From an uncultured Clostridia bacterium (lineage in GTDB: Bacteria; Bacillota; Clostridia; Christensenellales; UBA1242), in NCBI GenBank assembly GCA_944348085.1, contig CALVMU010000015.1, forward strand, positions 1 to 34,459: a stretch of DNA of 34,459 bases. The letters are read 5' to 3'. Numbering within the stretch: the first letter of the stretch is position 1; the number at the start of each line of letters is the position of its first letter. A model generated the notes under the pieces. The model saw only the letters and a program-made list of their open reading frames with translations. It was not told the origin of the DNA and searched no databases. Made by a program: the position numbers and the translations under genes. Positions 1 through 8,121 of this stretch are shown here, in pieces.

Positions 1-58
1 TAATTAAAAATTCTTTTAAGTCATTTCTAAGAAGTGGGGTGGTATGTGAATTTTGCAT
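1..58 (-). CDS. 5' end of an unidentified gene, cut by the window edge
   Basis: An ATG at 58 reading toward the left edge is preceded by GGAGG with a 5-nt gap, which is an excellent ribosome binding site, and by a TTGACT-17-TAAAAT promoter at 82-110. The visible codons read MQNSHTTPLLRNDLKEFL and stay open to base 1. Nineteen residues are too few to name a family. The clean promoter and ribosome binding site are the evidence that the gene is real. Confidence 0.6.
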   Translation of the reverse strand, partial: MQNSHTTPLLRNDLKEFLI

Positions 59-426
59 ATCATCCTCCAAATGTTAACATTATTTTATAATATTATATCA
101 AAAAAGTCAAACAAATAAGAGTATAAAACACTATTAATAAATTATTTTTATAACTGTCTAAAAGAAAACTGCAAAAACTGAAATAATTTTAGACGAATTT
201 ATAAGTTAAGAGATAAACTTGAATAACACGATTTTGGTAGAGAAAATAAGGGATTTAAGGGGATTTGTAAGTATAAAATGGCACTAAAAAAGAAGTTCCA
301 AAAGCACCTCTTAATCGAAGGGTCCAGGTCACAAACTTTCAGTTTGAGCCATTCGGCATCTGCCTGCCTCTCGGCATGCGCCAGCATAACACGAAAAACT
401 TAACAATGACATAATTCGAATTTATA
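59..426. other. Gene-free stretch with a GC-richer structured patch
   Basis: Apart from the promoter at 82-110, I find no convincing gene here. An inverted repeat, GTCTAAAA (156-163) and TTTTAGAC (187-194), lies in the AT-rich part. Bases about 300-390 are clearly richer in GC than their surroundings and contain CAAACT-TTC-AGTTTG and GCC-ATTC-GGC hairpins. A 62-codon open frame crosses it on the minus strand (199-387) but has no ribosome binding site and no recognisable domain. The patch could be a scrap of foreign DNA, an intergenic repeat or an RNA. Confidence 0.4.
82..110 (-). promoter_or_regulatory. Sigma-A-type promoter for the gene at the left edge
   Basis: On the minus strand TTGACT (110-105) and TAAAAT (87-82) are separated by 17 nt. 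They lie 24 nt upstream of the ATG at 58, which has a GGAGG ribosome binding site. Confidence 0.6.
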
Positions 427-1599
427 TCACCAATTCTCTTTAGCATTTAAAAGCGTATTTTGAATATAATTTTTTGCATAGGCAAGCGTTTTGTCTGTTT
501 TTGAGCAAATATCTTCTATTGTCAACGGCACTTCAATATCAGGTTTAATTGCACCTTCATTTTTAAAAATATCTCTAAAATCAAAATGTTTTTCAGTATA
601 ACGGACAAATAGTTTGTCGCAAAGAACAATTTGTCCGCTCGACTGTCCAAATCTTATGGCTCCTTGTCCGAGCGATTGCCCTATGAGCATAGAAGATAAC
701 ATATGTTTCGCATAGTAAGCAACAAAGGTTCCTGACGAAAAAACTCGATTATCCGTTAATATTACGCCTTTAAGTTTTTTCTCTTTCAAAAAATTAAAAA
801 GTGGTAAAATAAGTTCAGAATCTCCGCCCGTGTTGCCTCTGATATCAATAATAAAACTGTCAATTTGACTATTCTTCCATTTTTCTTTTACATCTTCTAA
901 AAATTTCAAGAAATCACCTTTGTGTAATTCGCTACAACTAAAATAATCAATCAACAAAATATGATTATCAAGAACTGTGCAGTCATAAAACTTTTCATTG
1001 CGTGATTTAAAAGGTGGCAGATAAGAATAGTTATCAAAAAAAATTTCGGAAGTGGAACAATTCAAAACTTGTCCATTCATAAGTTCAATATTGCCATAAT
1101 CAATTCCTAAAACTTCATACAATAACACAAAATTCAACATTTTGTTAAGTTGCACATTTCGCCATTCTTTCGTTTCGTAAGAGAGATATTTATCAAACTC
1201 CTTGCATATTTTTTCAATTTGCCAGCCACCTATACTTTTAACTTCTAATAACTGGTCATCTTTTGCAAGATAGATTTTATCATTGAAATAAAATAGGTTT
1301 TGACTTAAAAATCTTTTCCCGTCATTATATAGGAATTTCGAATAATTTAAAGATATATGTGCATTTTTGAATATGCTACACATTTCAAGTAGTTTTGCAA
1401 CAAATTCTTCGTCAGTAAATGAATCAATATTACCTGTTTGAATTAAAAAATCTTCAACATTTTTGTTGATTTGTTGTTGCTTTTCAACTACACTTTTATC
1501 AGCTTTCACGCGTTTAAGGACATCAATCAGCTTATTTTCAATAATTCTGGCGCTTGTTGTCAATTTTTCAGTTTTTGTTAAATGCAATAAACTTTCCAT
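427..1599 (-). CDS. S41 family (C-terminal-processing/tail-specific-like) peptidase
   Basis: A 390-aa protein with the peptidase S41 fold. The segment FIIDIRGNTGGDS (about 249-261) is the family's characteristic strand and turn. VFSSGTF (286-292) matches the site of the nucleophilic serine, probably Ser288. No PDZ domain, signal peptide or membrane segment is evident, so it resembles the cytoplasmic-type S41 proteins of Bacillota rather than secreted CtpA. The start is chosen at 1599. The longer frame begins with TTG at 1662 and would run through the conserved promoter. The -10 TATAAT (1611-1606) lies exactly 6 nt before this ATG and there is no Shine-Dalgarno, so the mRNA may be leaderless. 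The substrate is unknown. Confidence 0.85.
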   Translation of the reverse strand: MESLLHLTKTEKLTTSARIIENKLIDVLKRVKADKSVVEKQQQINKNVEDFLIQTGNIDSFTDEEFVAKLLEMCSIFKNAHISLNYSKFLYNDGKRFLSQNLFYFNDKIYLAKDDQLLEVKSIGGWQIEKICKEFDKYLSYETKEWRNVQLNKMLNFVLLYEVLGIDYGNIELMNGQVLNCSTSEIFFDNYSYLPPFKSRNEKFYDCTVLDNHILLIDYFSCSELHKGDFLKFLEDVKEKWKNSQIDSFIIDIRGNTGGDSELILPLFNFLKEKKLKGVILTDNRVFSSGTFVAYYAKHMLSSMLIGQSLGQGAIRFGQSSGQIVLCDKLFVRYTEKHFDFRDIFKNEGAIKPDIEVPLTIEDICSKTDKTLAYAKNYIQNTLLNAKENW

Positions 1600-1605
1600 A
1601 ACATG

Positions 1606-1634
1606 ATTATAGCATATTTCCCCAAATTTGTAAA
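1606..1634 (-). promoter_or_regulatory. Promoter of the S41 peptidase gene, probably leaderless
   Basis: TTTACA (1634-1629), a 17-nt spacer and TATAAT (1611-1606) on the minus strand. The expected transcription start coincides with the ATG at 1599. The surrounding sequence is closely similar to the promoter of the M18 gene at 3403-3432, including the AAATTTGGGGAAA core between the two hexamers. Confidence 0.7.
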
Positions 1635-1696
1635 GATTTATAATCTTTTTATATGATAACAATATAAAAATTACTAACTACGGCTCATCACTCCAC

Positions 1697-1723
1697 AAAA
1701 AAAGACCGTCTTGGTCTTTTTTT
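1697..1723. terminator. Rho-independent terminator after the NIF3-like gene
   Basis: The stem AAAAAGACC/GGTCTTTTT with a short loop and T-tracts on both strands sits downstream of the minus-strand 113-aa gene and directly before the S41 promoter. It is a near copy of the terminator at 3500-3524. Confidence 0.8.
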
Positions 1724-1768
1724 ATTGCCTGGAGCTCAGCAAAAATTGACAAATCTTTGCCTTTGCTA

Positions 1769-2110
1769 TTAATTAAAAATCTTCTCGTCTAACAATGGAA
1801 CTATATCAATAGCGGGTTCTTCATAAGGATGGATTTCTCTTATTTTTGTAATAACCTGCTTAACATTTGACAAGTCGCACACCGCTTCCAACTTTTCTTC
1901 TTCGACAAATTCAAGTTTATTTTTCGTGCCAATATGTGGTTTAGCATTTTCATTTGGAATAAATGTTCCAATACTTTTTGTTGCTGTTGTGCAAAAAGAA
2001 TAATTCCCAATTACTCCCGCACCAGCTTCACACATACCATTTCTTACGGCTTCAACATTTTTAAGTGGCACTGTAACAAAAATTTTAACTTTATTAATAT
2101 CAACTAACAT
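1769..2110 (-). CDS. Small NIF3/YqfO-type (CutA-like fold) protein
   Basis: A 113-aa protein matching the free-standing version of the domain inserted in YqfO/NIF3 proteins. Seen features are an N-terminal KIFVTVPLKNVEAVRNGM strand and helix, GAGVIGNYSFC (about 31-41), FIPNENAKPHIG, and a C-terminal IHPYEEPAIDIVPL (about 93-106). The HPYEEPA motif is the family signature. The molecular role of the family is not settled; a small-ligand or metal-linked regulatory role is often suggested. It lies 27 nt downstream of the M18 aminopeptidase gene on the same strand with an AGGGGAT ribosome binding site, so the two probably form an operon ending at the terminator at 1697. Confidence 0.85.
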   Translation of the reverse strand: MLVDINKVKIFVTVPLKNVEAVRNGMCEAGAGVIGNYSFCTTATKSIGTFIPNENAKPHIGTKNKLEFVEEEKLEAVCDLSNVKQVITKIREIHPYEEPAIDIVPLLDEKIFN

Positions 2111-2137
2111 ACTTTAACATCCCCTAAAATCTTAAAA

Positions 2138-3367
2138 TTAATTACAGCAATCAAAAAAAGTATCATAAAATACGTTGCAACATGTTTGCAAACTAGCAAT
2201 ATCTTTTCTCATCATTGTTTCTATTGTTGAATGCATAGCAAGTTGCGGAATCCCTATATCGCAACTATTCATTGACATAAGTGCACTTGTAAACAATCCT
2301 AAAGTGCTCCCGCAAACCAAATCGGAATTGTTGTAAAAATCTTGATAATCAATTCTATTTGACTTTAACATACTTTTCAATTTTGCAGCTGAATAACCAT
2401 CAGTTGAATAATTCCTATTATGTTTGATTACAATGCCATTCCCCATTTCTACCTGTGCACTTACATCACTTCTTTCACCATGCGCTGGATGAACGGCATG
2501 TGTATTATCGACAGAAAGCATCATCCCTTTTTCACATGCGCTAATAAACTCTACTTTTGATTTATTTAAAGCAATATTTATTTTTTCCAAAATAATAGTT
2601 AAAAATGAAGAACTTGCCCCCTGTTTAGTTACACTCCCTATTTCTTCATTATCAAAACAACATGCCACACTTATGCCTTTTGGGTTACATTTACATAGCG
2701 ATGTTATAACCACCCATGCACTTACCAAATTATCTAATCTCGGCGAACATAAATATTCATTATTTATTCCTGAATAAAATGGCTTAACATCCGGAACGAC
2801 AAACAAATCAGCCTCAATAATATTTTTTATATCAAAAAAGGAATATACGCTTTCAGCATCCCCAGCCAAAGGTAATAAATCATTTTGAACACTAAACTTA
2901 ATCCCTTCGTTGACACTTCTATTTAGATGAAAAGCTAAGCTTGGTATGTTTATATTTACATTGCTTTCAACCAATTTAGCTAATATTTTATTATCTTCGT
3001 TTACAAAAACTCTCCCCGCAATTTTTAAGGGAATATCCAAAATGCTATACTGAATAAGTGAGCCATATGTTTCAATATTAATACGTTTACCTCCCTTGGT
3101 TTCGACAAGTCCCTCCCCCTTAACTTTAAGCGATGGCGAATCAGTATGCGCTTCTGCAATATTGAAATAATATTCACTTAAATCCCCCACAACAAAAGCA
3201 ATGATCGAACTTTGATTTTTAGTAACATAATATTTGCCTCCTTGAACTAAATTCCATGCTTTTTTTATGTTTAATTGCACAAAACCATGTTTTAATAATA
3301 TTTTTTCGCAATTTTTAGTTGCATGATATGCGGTTAACGACGTCTTTAAAAATTCTTCTATTTCCAT
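2138..3367 (-). CDS. M18 family aminopeptidase
   Basis: A 409-aa zinc aminopeptidase of the M18 (aspartyl aminopeptidase/ApeB) family, which removes N-terminal residues from peptides in the cytoplasm. Seen motifs are EAHTDSPSLKVK (metal-binding His and Asp), SPRLDNL (bridging Asp), FDNEEIGS (catalytic and metal Glu), DNTHAVHPAHGER and, near the C-terminus, AMHSTIETM (last metal His). The length is usual for the family. I start it at ATG 3367, which follows AGGAG at the right distance; a longer reading from 3388 would place the ribosome binding site inside the coding region. It is followed by the NIF3-like gene in one operon. Confidence 0.92.
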   Translation of the reverse strand: MEIEEFLKTSLTAYHATKNCEKILLKHGFVQLNIKKAWNLVQGGKYYVTKNQSSIIAFVVGDLSEYYFNIAEAHTDSPSLKVKGEGLVETKGGKRINIETYGSLIQYSILDIPLKIAGRVFVNEDNKILAKLVESNVNINIPSLAFHLNRSVNEGIKFSVQNDLLPLAGDAESVYSFFDIKNIIEADLFVVPDVKPFYSGINNEYLCSPRLDNLVSAWVVITSLCKCNPKGISVACCFDNEEIGSVTKQGASSSFLTIILEKINIALNKSKVEFISACEKGMMLSVDNTHAVHPAHGERSDVSAQVEMGNGIVIKHNRNYSTDGYSAAKLKSMLKSNRIDYQDFYNNSDLVCGSTLGLFTSALMSMNSCDIGIPQLAMHSTIETMMRKDIASLQTCCNVFYDTFFDCCN

Positions 3368-3402
3368 ACTTCTCCTCTTTATTCTCATTTTATTTTTAGA
3401 TT

Positions 3403-3432
3403 ATTATAACATATTTTCCCCAAATTTGTATA
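3403..3432 (-). promoter_or_regulatory. Promoter of the M18 aminopeptidase operon
   Basis: TATACA (3432-3427), an 18-nt spacer and TATAAT (3408-3403). The flanking sequence, from the terminator at 3524 to the -10, is a diverged copy of the module at 1606-1723. Confidence 0.65.
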
Positions 3433-3499
3433 AGATTTATAAAAATTTTCTTGTGTAATAACGAAATAAAAATTACTTGCTACGCCTCATCAGCCTACC

Positions 3500-3524
3500 A
3501 AAAAAAGACCGCTTGGTCTTTTTT
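3500..3524. terminator. Rho-independent terminator downstream of rsmF-like gene
   Basis: The stem AAAAAGACC/GGTCTTTTT around a two-base GCTT-type loop has T-tracts on both strands. It closes the minus-strand rsmF-like gene and precedes the M18 promoter. Confidence 0.8.
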
Positions 3525-3537
3525 ATTTTTCAAAACA

Positions 3538-3559
3538 TTTTAAGCGATGACGACTGTGC
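3538..3559. repeat. 22-nt direct repeat, copy of the M1 peptidase 3' end (copy 1)
   Basis: Identical over 22 nt to 5053-5074, where it encodes the last codons (G-T-V-V-I-A-stop) of the M1-like peptidase. The similarity continues for 7 more bases on the left with a single-base gap. This copy begins 2 nt after the stop codon of the rsmF-like gene, so that gene is bracketed by the two copies. Confidence 0.9.
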
Positions 3560-3561
3560 AA

Positions 3562-4935
3562 TTATAATTTATTGAAAATATCTTTGTTTGTAAGATTGCT
3601 TGGATATAAACTAGTTAAAATATTGTTTTTTGCATAAAATCCCCCTAAAGTGCAGCCTTCAACTTGTATTACACCATAACCATTTTTTATTGGAACTTTT
3701 ATCGACTTTCCCTCTAAATAAAGTTTAAGTCGGTAATTATCTGTTTCTAAATCAATTTTATTTTTAAATTGGTTGCCAAAAGTCATAAAAAACGCATGAT
3801 CAGGAGTGAATTTATTGTTATCAATTGTTCCCAATTTAACACCATAACTGACAACATTGTTTTTAAGAATTAGATCAGGTTTTGGCAAAATCCATATTTT
3901 ATTTGACTTATTGAATAATCTTTCTTTCTCAATTTTCACTTCGACATCATTTAAAAAATCAAACACAATATCTGGAATAAAAGATTTGTTTTTATTAAAA
4001 TTATTACTCTCTTCACCATCAGATTCAATTTTTTTCATAACTGCTACAAATTGCCCTTCACCAACATTCATGTGTGGATAGCACCTACGCATTTTTGAGC
4101 AATCATAATCTTTATTGACAGTATAGCCAGGTACGGTTACTTTTTCAACATCTTTATTTACGCTTAAAAGTTCAAACGAGTTATTAACTAAAAACTCACA
4201 TATCATTTGCTCGTTTTCCTCTAAAGAAAATGTGCATGTAGAATAAACCAAAATTCCATTTTTTTTCAATGTTTTGCTTGCGTCTGATAATAATGATTTT
4301 TGAATGTCACAGCATCTTTTAATATTTTTCTCAGACCAAGTCGAAATCAAATTTGGATTTTTCCTAAACATGCCCTCACCTGAACAAGTGGCATCAATAA
4401 GCACCATATCAAAATAATTTTTAAAATTTTTGCATAAAGATGCGCAATCTGATGATGTTATAATAACATTTTCTAAACCTAATCTTTCAATATTGAAAAC
4501 AAGGGCTTTACAACGATCAAATTTGATATCGTTGGCTATAACAAATCCGTCTGAAAGTTGATTAGAAATTTGACTGGTTTTACCTCCTGGGGCAGCACAT
4601 AAGTCTAACACTCGCCAATCCTTTTTGATCTGAATTGAATTAATCGGTATCATTGCTGATGGATCTTGCATGTAAAACATACCGGCTTGATGAAACACTT
4701 CTCCGCCCATTTGTACTTCATCATCTTTCAAAATAAAGCCATCATTGTTAAACGATAATTTTTCTAATTTATATGGGTTAATCTTTAAAAATTTTTCTAC
4801 AGAGATTTTTTTTGTGTTTACTCTAAGACCTCGTATATTAGATTTGTTTAAAATACTGTCTTCAAAAAGAGCATACTCCTCTTTACCCAACAATTCAATC
4901 ATTCTTTCTTTAAACTTAAATGGTAATTCTTTCAT
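3562..4935 (-). CDS. RsmF/NOP2-family RNA (cytosine-5) methyltransferase
   Basis: A 457-aa SAM-dependent methyltransferase of the RsmB/NOL1/NOP2 family, of the RsmF-like Bacillota type. Seen motifs are VLDLCAAPGGKTSQ (about 109-122, SAM binding), IDATCSGEGMFRKNP (180-194, motif IV with Cys184) and STCTFSLEENEQ (232-243, motif VI with catalytic Cys234). The C-terminal part, GYGVIQVEGCTLGGFY, matches the RsmF-type RNA-binding extension. Motif IV is usually D-A-P-C; here Pro is replaced by Thr. The likely substrate is a cytosine in 16S rRNA, though tRNA cannot be excluded. The ribosome binding site is AGGG before ATG 4935. The gene is flanked by two copies of the M1 peptidase 3' end, which suggests insertion. 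Confidence 0.9.
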   Translation of the reverse strand: MKELPFKFKERMIELLGKEEYALFEDSILNKSNIRGLRVNTKKISVEKFLKINPYKLEKLSFNNDGFILKDDEVQMGGEVFHQAGMFYMQDPSAMIPINSIQIKKDWRVLDLCAAPGGKTSQISNQLSDGFVIANDIKFDRCKALVFNIERLGLENVIITSSDCASLCKNFKNYFDMVLIDATCSGEGMFRKNPNLISTWSEKNIKRCCDIQKSLLSDASKTLKKNGILVYSTCTFSLEENEQMICEFLVNNSFELLSVNKDVEKVTVPGYTVNKDYDCSKMRRCYPHMNVGEGQFVAVMKKIESDGEESNNFNKNKSFIPDIVFDFLNDVEVKIEKERLFNKSNKIWILPKPDLILKNNVVSYGVKLGTIDNNKFTPDHAFFMTFGNQFKNKIDLETDNYRLKLYLEGKSIKVPIKNGYGVIQVEGCTLGGFYAKNNILTSLYPSNLTNKDIFNKL

Positions 4936-5052
4936 ATTTTATCCCTTATTCAAAAAAATCAATATATTGCAAATTTTTGCCTGGATAAAAAGAATAAAAC
5001 TGACTTATCTTTTTTTATTTATTTTATCACAACTTACCATTTATGTCAAAAC

Positions 5053-5074
5053 TTTTAAGCGATGACGACTGTGC
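5053..5074. repeat. 22-nt direct repeat at the 3' end of the M1-like peptidase gene (copy 2)
   Basis: The original-looking member of the pair with 3538-3559: it is part of the peptidase reading frame and includes its stop codon. The pair brackets the rsmF-like gene. Confidence 0.9.
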
Positions 5075-6554
5075 CGTTTATCCAGCTTTTGATCAAATTT
5101 TCAAGATTTCGCCCTGCCGACGATGAAAAGCAAGCAATAAACTCTGCTGAGTTGATGTTTTTGTAAGCATACTCTTCATAAAGGTTGGAAAGAGCTTTCA
5201 TAAATTTGCGATCCCCCAAAGTCTCTCTTAAATTGTCAAACAAAAGCACCCCTTTTGTGTAAGTCAGTTGGACATATTCTGGCTCTGTTGCAAATTGGTC
5301 AAGAGCTCTATCCATGCTTGTGTCAACCTGCCCGTTTACCCTTTCATAAACCTGAACAAAAAATTTGTAGTTTGTGAGCGCATTTGAAATCATGTTGTTA
5401 TAGCTGAGCCCATACTGCGAGTTTTCTTCGAAAAAGAGATAGGTGCTGTATTCAGCAAGGCCTTCATCAATCCAAGCGTGCTGGTATTGATTTGTTCCAA
5501 CCACGCCATACCACCATTGATGAGCAATCTCGTGAGCGATAACATAGTTACAATCTTCTTCTCGTGCACTGTCACTGATAAGCACAAGATTTGGATATTC
5601 CATTCCGCCATGGACAAAATTTGCTTTGACAACATTTAAAACTGAATATGGATAAGCTCCAAAAAGCTTGTTGTAAGTTTCAACGCACTTGCCAGCAAAA
5701 TCAGCATTCTCTTGCAAGTCGCCGTCACCGCTGTAGCCATAATAGTTGACCGTCACAGAGCCAACCGTGCAAGATGCCATCTCAAACTTTTCAGACAAAA
5801 CTATGCAAAAATCACGAATTTTTTGTCCAGCAAAATTGTATGTGACAGTTGCGCCATTTTCTGAGGAAGATTGCCTAGCTCCACTTGCCACCACAGTCAA
5901 ATTATTTGGCACAGTCAGCTCCACCTCATAATTTGCCACATCGCTGTAAAAAGGATCTCCATTTGAGTGGTATGGCTTTGTGAAGAAGCCAACGCCATCT
6001 TCATAGACGCAAGCTATTGGATAAAAGTTGCCAATGTTGATTGTGTTTTCGCCATAGCCATATCTATGGTTGGCATTTGGCAAGCTGGAAGAAAAAGAAA
6101 TCACCACCGTGACGCTTTCATCTGGATAAAGAGGCTCAGGCAAAACAACCTCCAAGATGTTTTCATCTTCACCGCCAATTTTAAATTCAAGCGCGTTGCC
6201 CTTGCTGTCAGTAACGCTTGTTACTTCAATTGAACCATAGCTTGCTCCGTTTGGAAATGCCTCATTAAAATTGCTTGATGACACCACTGTGGAGGTCGCG
6301 CCCTCACGAAAGGCGTTTGGATAGAGATTGAAAAAGATTGAAGAAAATGCATTGTTTGAATTGTTGCAATACAAAACCTCTTCTTGACCTGAAATCGTCT
6401 TGTTTTCGTCGTTATAGGCAAGAGTCATTTTGTAAGAATTTAGCGCACCTGTCTCTTCTGACGGCGTGAAAACAAACGGAATTGCAATGATAAGCGCAAT
6501 GATAATTGCGCCAACTAAAAATTTAACCCAATGTTTTTTAAGAAAGTTTTTCAT
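5055..6554 (-). CDS. M1-like zinc metallopeptidase, membrane-anchored
   Basis: A 499-aa gluzincin related to M1 aminopeptidases. Residues 11-29 form one hydrophobic segment after a basic start (signal anchor), so the catalytic part should lie outside the membrane. Seen are HGGMEYP (315-321, equivalent to the GxMEN exopeptidase motif), HEIAHQWW (341-348, zinc ligands and catalytic Glu) and DEGLAEYS (363-370, third zinc ligand Glu). The N-terminal half is beta-rich as in M1 enzymes. It lacks the long C-terminal helical domain of PepN-type enzymes. It is transcribed away from dnaD. No clear Shine-Dalgarno precedes the ATG. Confidence 0.9.
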   Translation of the reverse strand: MKNFLKKHWVKFLVGAIIIALIIAIPFVFTPSEETGALNSYKMTLAYNDENKTISGQEEVLYCNNSNNAFSSIFFNLYPNAFREGATSTVVSSSNFNEAFPNGASYGSIEVTSVTDSKGNALEFKIGGEDENILEVVLPEPLYPDESVTVVISFSSSLPNANHRYGYGENTINIGNFYPIACVYEDGVGFFTKPYHSNGDPFYSDVANYEVELTVPNNLTVVASGARQSSSENGATVTYNFAGQKIRDFCIVLSEKFEMASCTVGSVTVNYYGYSGDGDLQENADFAGKCVETYNKLFGAYPYSVLNVVKANFVHGGMEYPNLVLISDSAREEDCNYVIAHEIAHQWWYGVVGTNQYQHAWIDEGLAEYSTYLFFEENSQYGLSYNNMISNALTNYKFFVQVYERVNGQVDTSMDRALDQFATEPEYVQLTYTKGVLLFDNLRETLGDRKFMKALSNLYEEYAYKNINSAEFIACFSSSAGRNLENLIKSWINGTVVIA

Positions 6555-6619
6555 AGTTTAATTTACTGAAGCTCTGTCCAAGTTATGACAAATAAAAATT
6601 TTTCACCTTGACAAAATTG

Positions 6620-6648
6620 TTGTAAAATGAATTTTTTTGTGATATTAT
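6620..6648 (+). promoter_or_regulatory. Promoter of the dnaD-dnaI operon
   Basis: TTGTAA (6620-6625), a 17-nt spacer and TATTAT (6643-6648), 19 nt before the ATG. GAGGAAA provides the ribosome binding site. Confidence 0.5.
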
Positions 6649-6667
6649 TGTTTCTGAGGAAATTTTT

Positions 6668-8113
6668 ATGGCATTTTGTAAATACTCAACTGAATATGTT
6701 GCAAGCTCCAAAACTGAAGTGGACAATATTTTTATGGACAGTTTTTTGCCTTTCGCTGACCCTGTAAGCGTAAAGGTTTATCTTTATGGTCTTTATAAAT
6801 GTTCGTCACCCTCTTCGTTTGACAACAGCCTTGAAAGTTTTGCAAAAACTCTCAATATGAGCGAAGATGAAGTTGTTGGCGCTTTTGAATATTGGCAAGA
6901 GCAAGGGCTTGTTCAAGTTTTGAAGACCTCACCAATTGAAGTGCGATATATTCCACTTAAAAATGTTATCACATCAAACAAACTTTACAAACCTGAAAAG
7001 TATTCTCTTTTCAACAGCCAAGCACAAGAAATTTTTGAAGGTAAACGAGAAATTTCAAAAACTGAATATGGCGAATATTATGACTTTTTAGAGCGCTATC
7101 ATATGGAGCAAGAGGCTCTTTTGATGATAATGAAATATTGCGTTGACAGCAAAAAAAGCGCTGTCGGCTATAACTATATTTTGACAGTCGCAAAAAATTG
7201 GGCAAGTGAAGGAATAACCACTGCCCTTCAAGTTGAAGAAAGGCTTTCTTCTTTCAAAGAAAAAAGCGACCTTATAAGTGAGCTTTTTAAAGCGGTTGGA
7301 ATAAAACGCAACGCCTACATTGAAGAGCGTGAGCTTCTTGACAAGTGGCTTTCAGACTATGGCTTTGACATGGGCACTCTTGTCTATATTGCAAAGAAAA
7401 TCAAAAAATACACTTCTTTTAACCTTGACAAACTTGACCAAATGGCAACAAAATATTATCAAATGAAACTTATGACCATTCCTGCAATTGAAGAGTTTGA
7501 AAATCAAAAGAAAGCTCTTTATGACCTTGCAAAAGACATCAACAAAACGCTTGGACTTTATTATGAAAGCCTTGAAAGCGTGGTTGAAAATTATGTTGTC
7601 AAATGGCTTAATCTTGGCTATGAAAAAGAGGTTTTGCTTGAAATTGCATCTTATTGCTTTAAAAAATCAATAAGAACACTTGAAGGAATGGACAAAACTG
7701 TTGGCAAGCTTTACAAACTTGGCATAATTTCAATGCAAGCGTTGAATGAATATCTTGCCTCAATTTTAAAGACCAATCAAAAAATTGAAAAGTTGCTTCA
7801 AAGCCTTTCGATTGCAAGACATGTCAACTATATCGACCGAGAAAATTACGAAACCTGGACAAATGAGTGGAACTTGCCTGAAAACTTGATTGAATATGGC
7901 GCAACCCTTGCAAAAGGAAAGGATAACCCAATGCGATATTTAAGCCGAGTGCTTGCTGATTGGCATTCAAAAGGCATTTCAAGCATTGAAGAGGCAAAAA
8001 ACAACCTGCCAGCAGAAAACACTATCAAACCAGCACCAATGCTTCAAGGACGAAGCTATTCAAAAGAAGATATCAACGCGCTGTTTGAGTCTATCGATGA
8101 TGTTGAAATTTAG
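6668..8113 (+). CDS. dnaD: DnaD-type primosome protein with several DDBH2-like modules
   Basis: A 481-aa DnaD/DnaB-domain protein that should help load the replicative helicase with DnaI at origins or stalled forks. Residues 20-100 look like the winged-helix DDBH1 part. After that come helical modules resembling DDBH2 at about 130-195, 215-280, 300-365 and 385-445. The first and last carry the family's YxxxI/VxxxW pattern (Y170-W178 and Y424-W432); the middle two are degenerate. Typical DnaD has one such module in about 230 residues, so this is an expanded version. The acidic C-terminal tail is short. The dnaI gene follows after 8 nt, supporting the assignment. Confidence 0.88.
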   Translation: MAFCKYSTEYVASSKTEVDNIFMDSFLPFADPVSVKVYLYGLYKCSSPSSFDNSLESFAKTLNMSEDEVVGAFEYWQEQGLVQVLKTSPIEVRYIPLKNVITSNKLYKPEKYSLFNSQAQEIFEGKREISKTEYGEYYDFLERYHMEQEALLMIMKYCVDSKKSAVGYNYILTVAKNWASEGITTALQVEERLSSFKEKSDLISELFKAVGIKRNAYIEERELLDKWLSDYGFDMGTLVYIAKKIKKYTSFNLDKLDQMATKYYQMKLMTIPAIEEFENQKKALYDLAKDINKTLGLYYESLESVVENYVVKWLNLGYEKEVLLEIASYCFKKSIRTLEGMDKTVGKLYKLGIISMQALNEYLASILKTNQKIEKLLQSLSIARHVNYIDRENYETWTNEWNLPENLIEYGATLAKGKDNPMRYLSRVLADWHSKGISSIEEAKNNLPAENTIKPAPMLQGRSYSKEDINALFESIDDVEI

Positions 8114-8121
8114 GAGTTAAA

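Noticed and set aside
199..387. 62-aa minus-strand open frame with a GC-rich start
   Set aside because: No ribosome binding site, no promoter of its own, and its two halves differ sharply in composition. Kept only as an unexplained patch.
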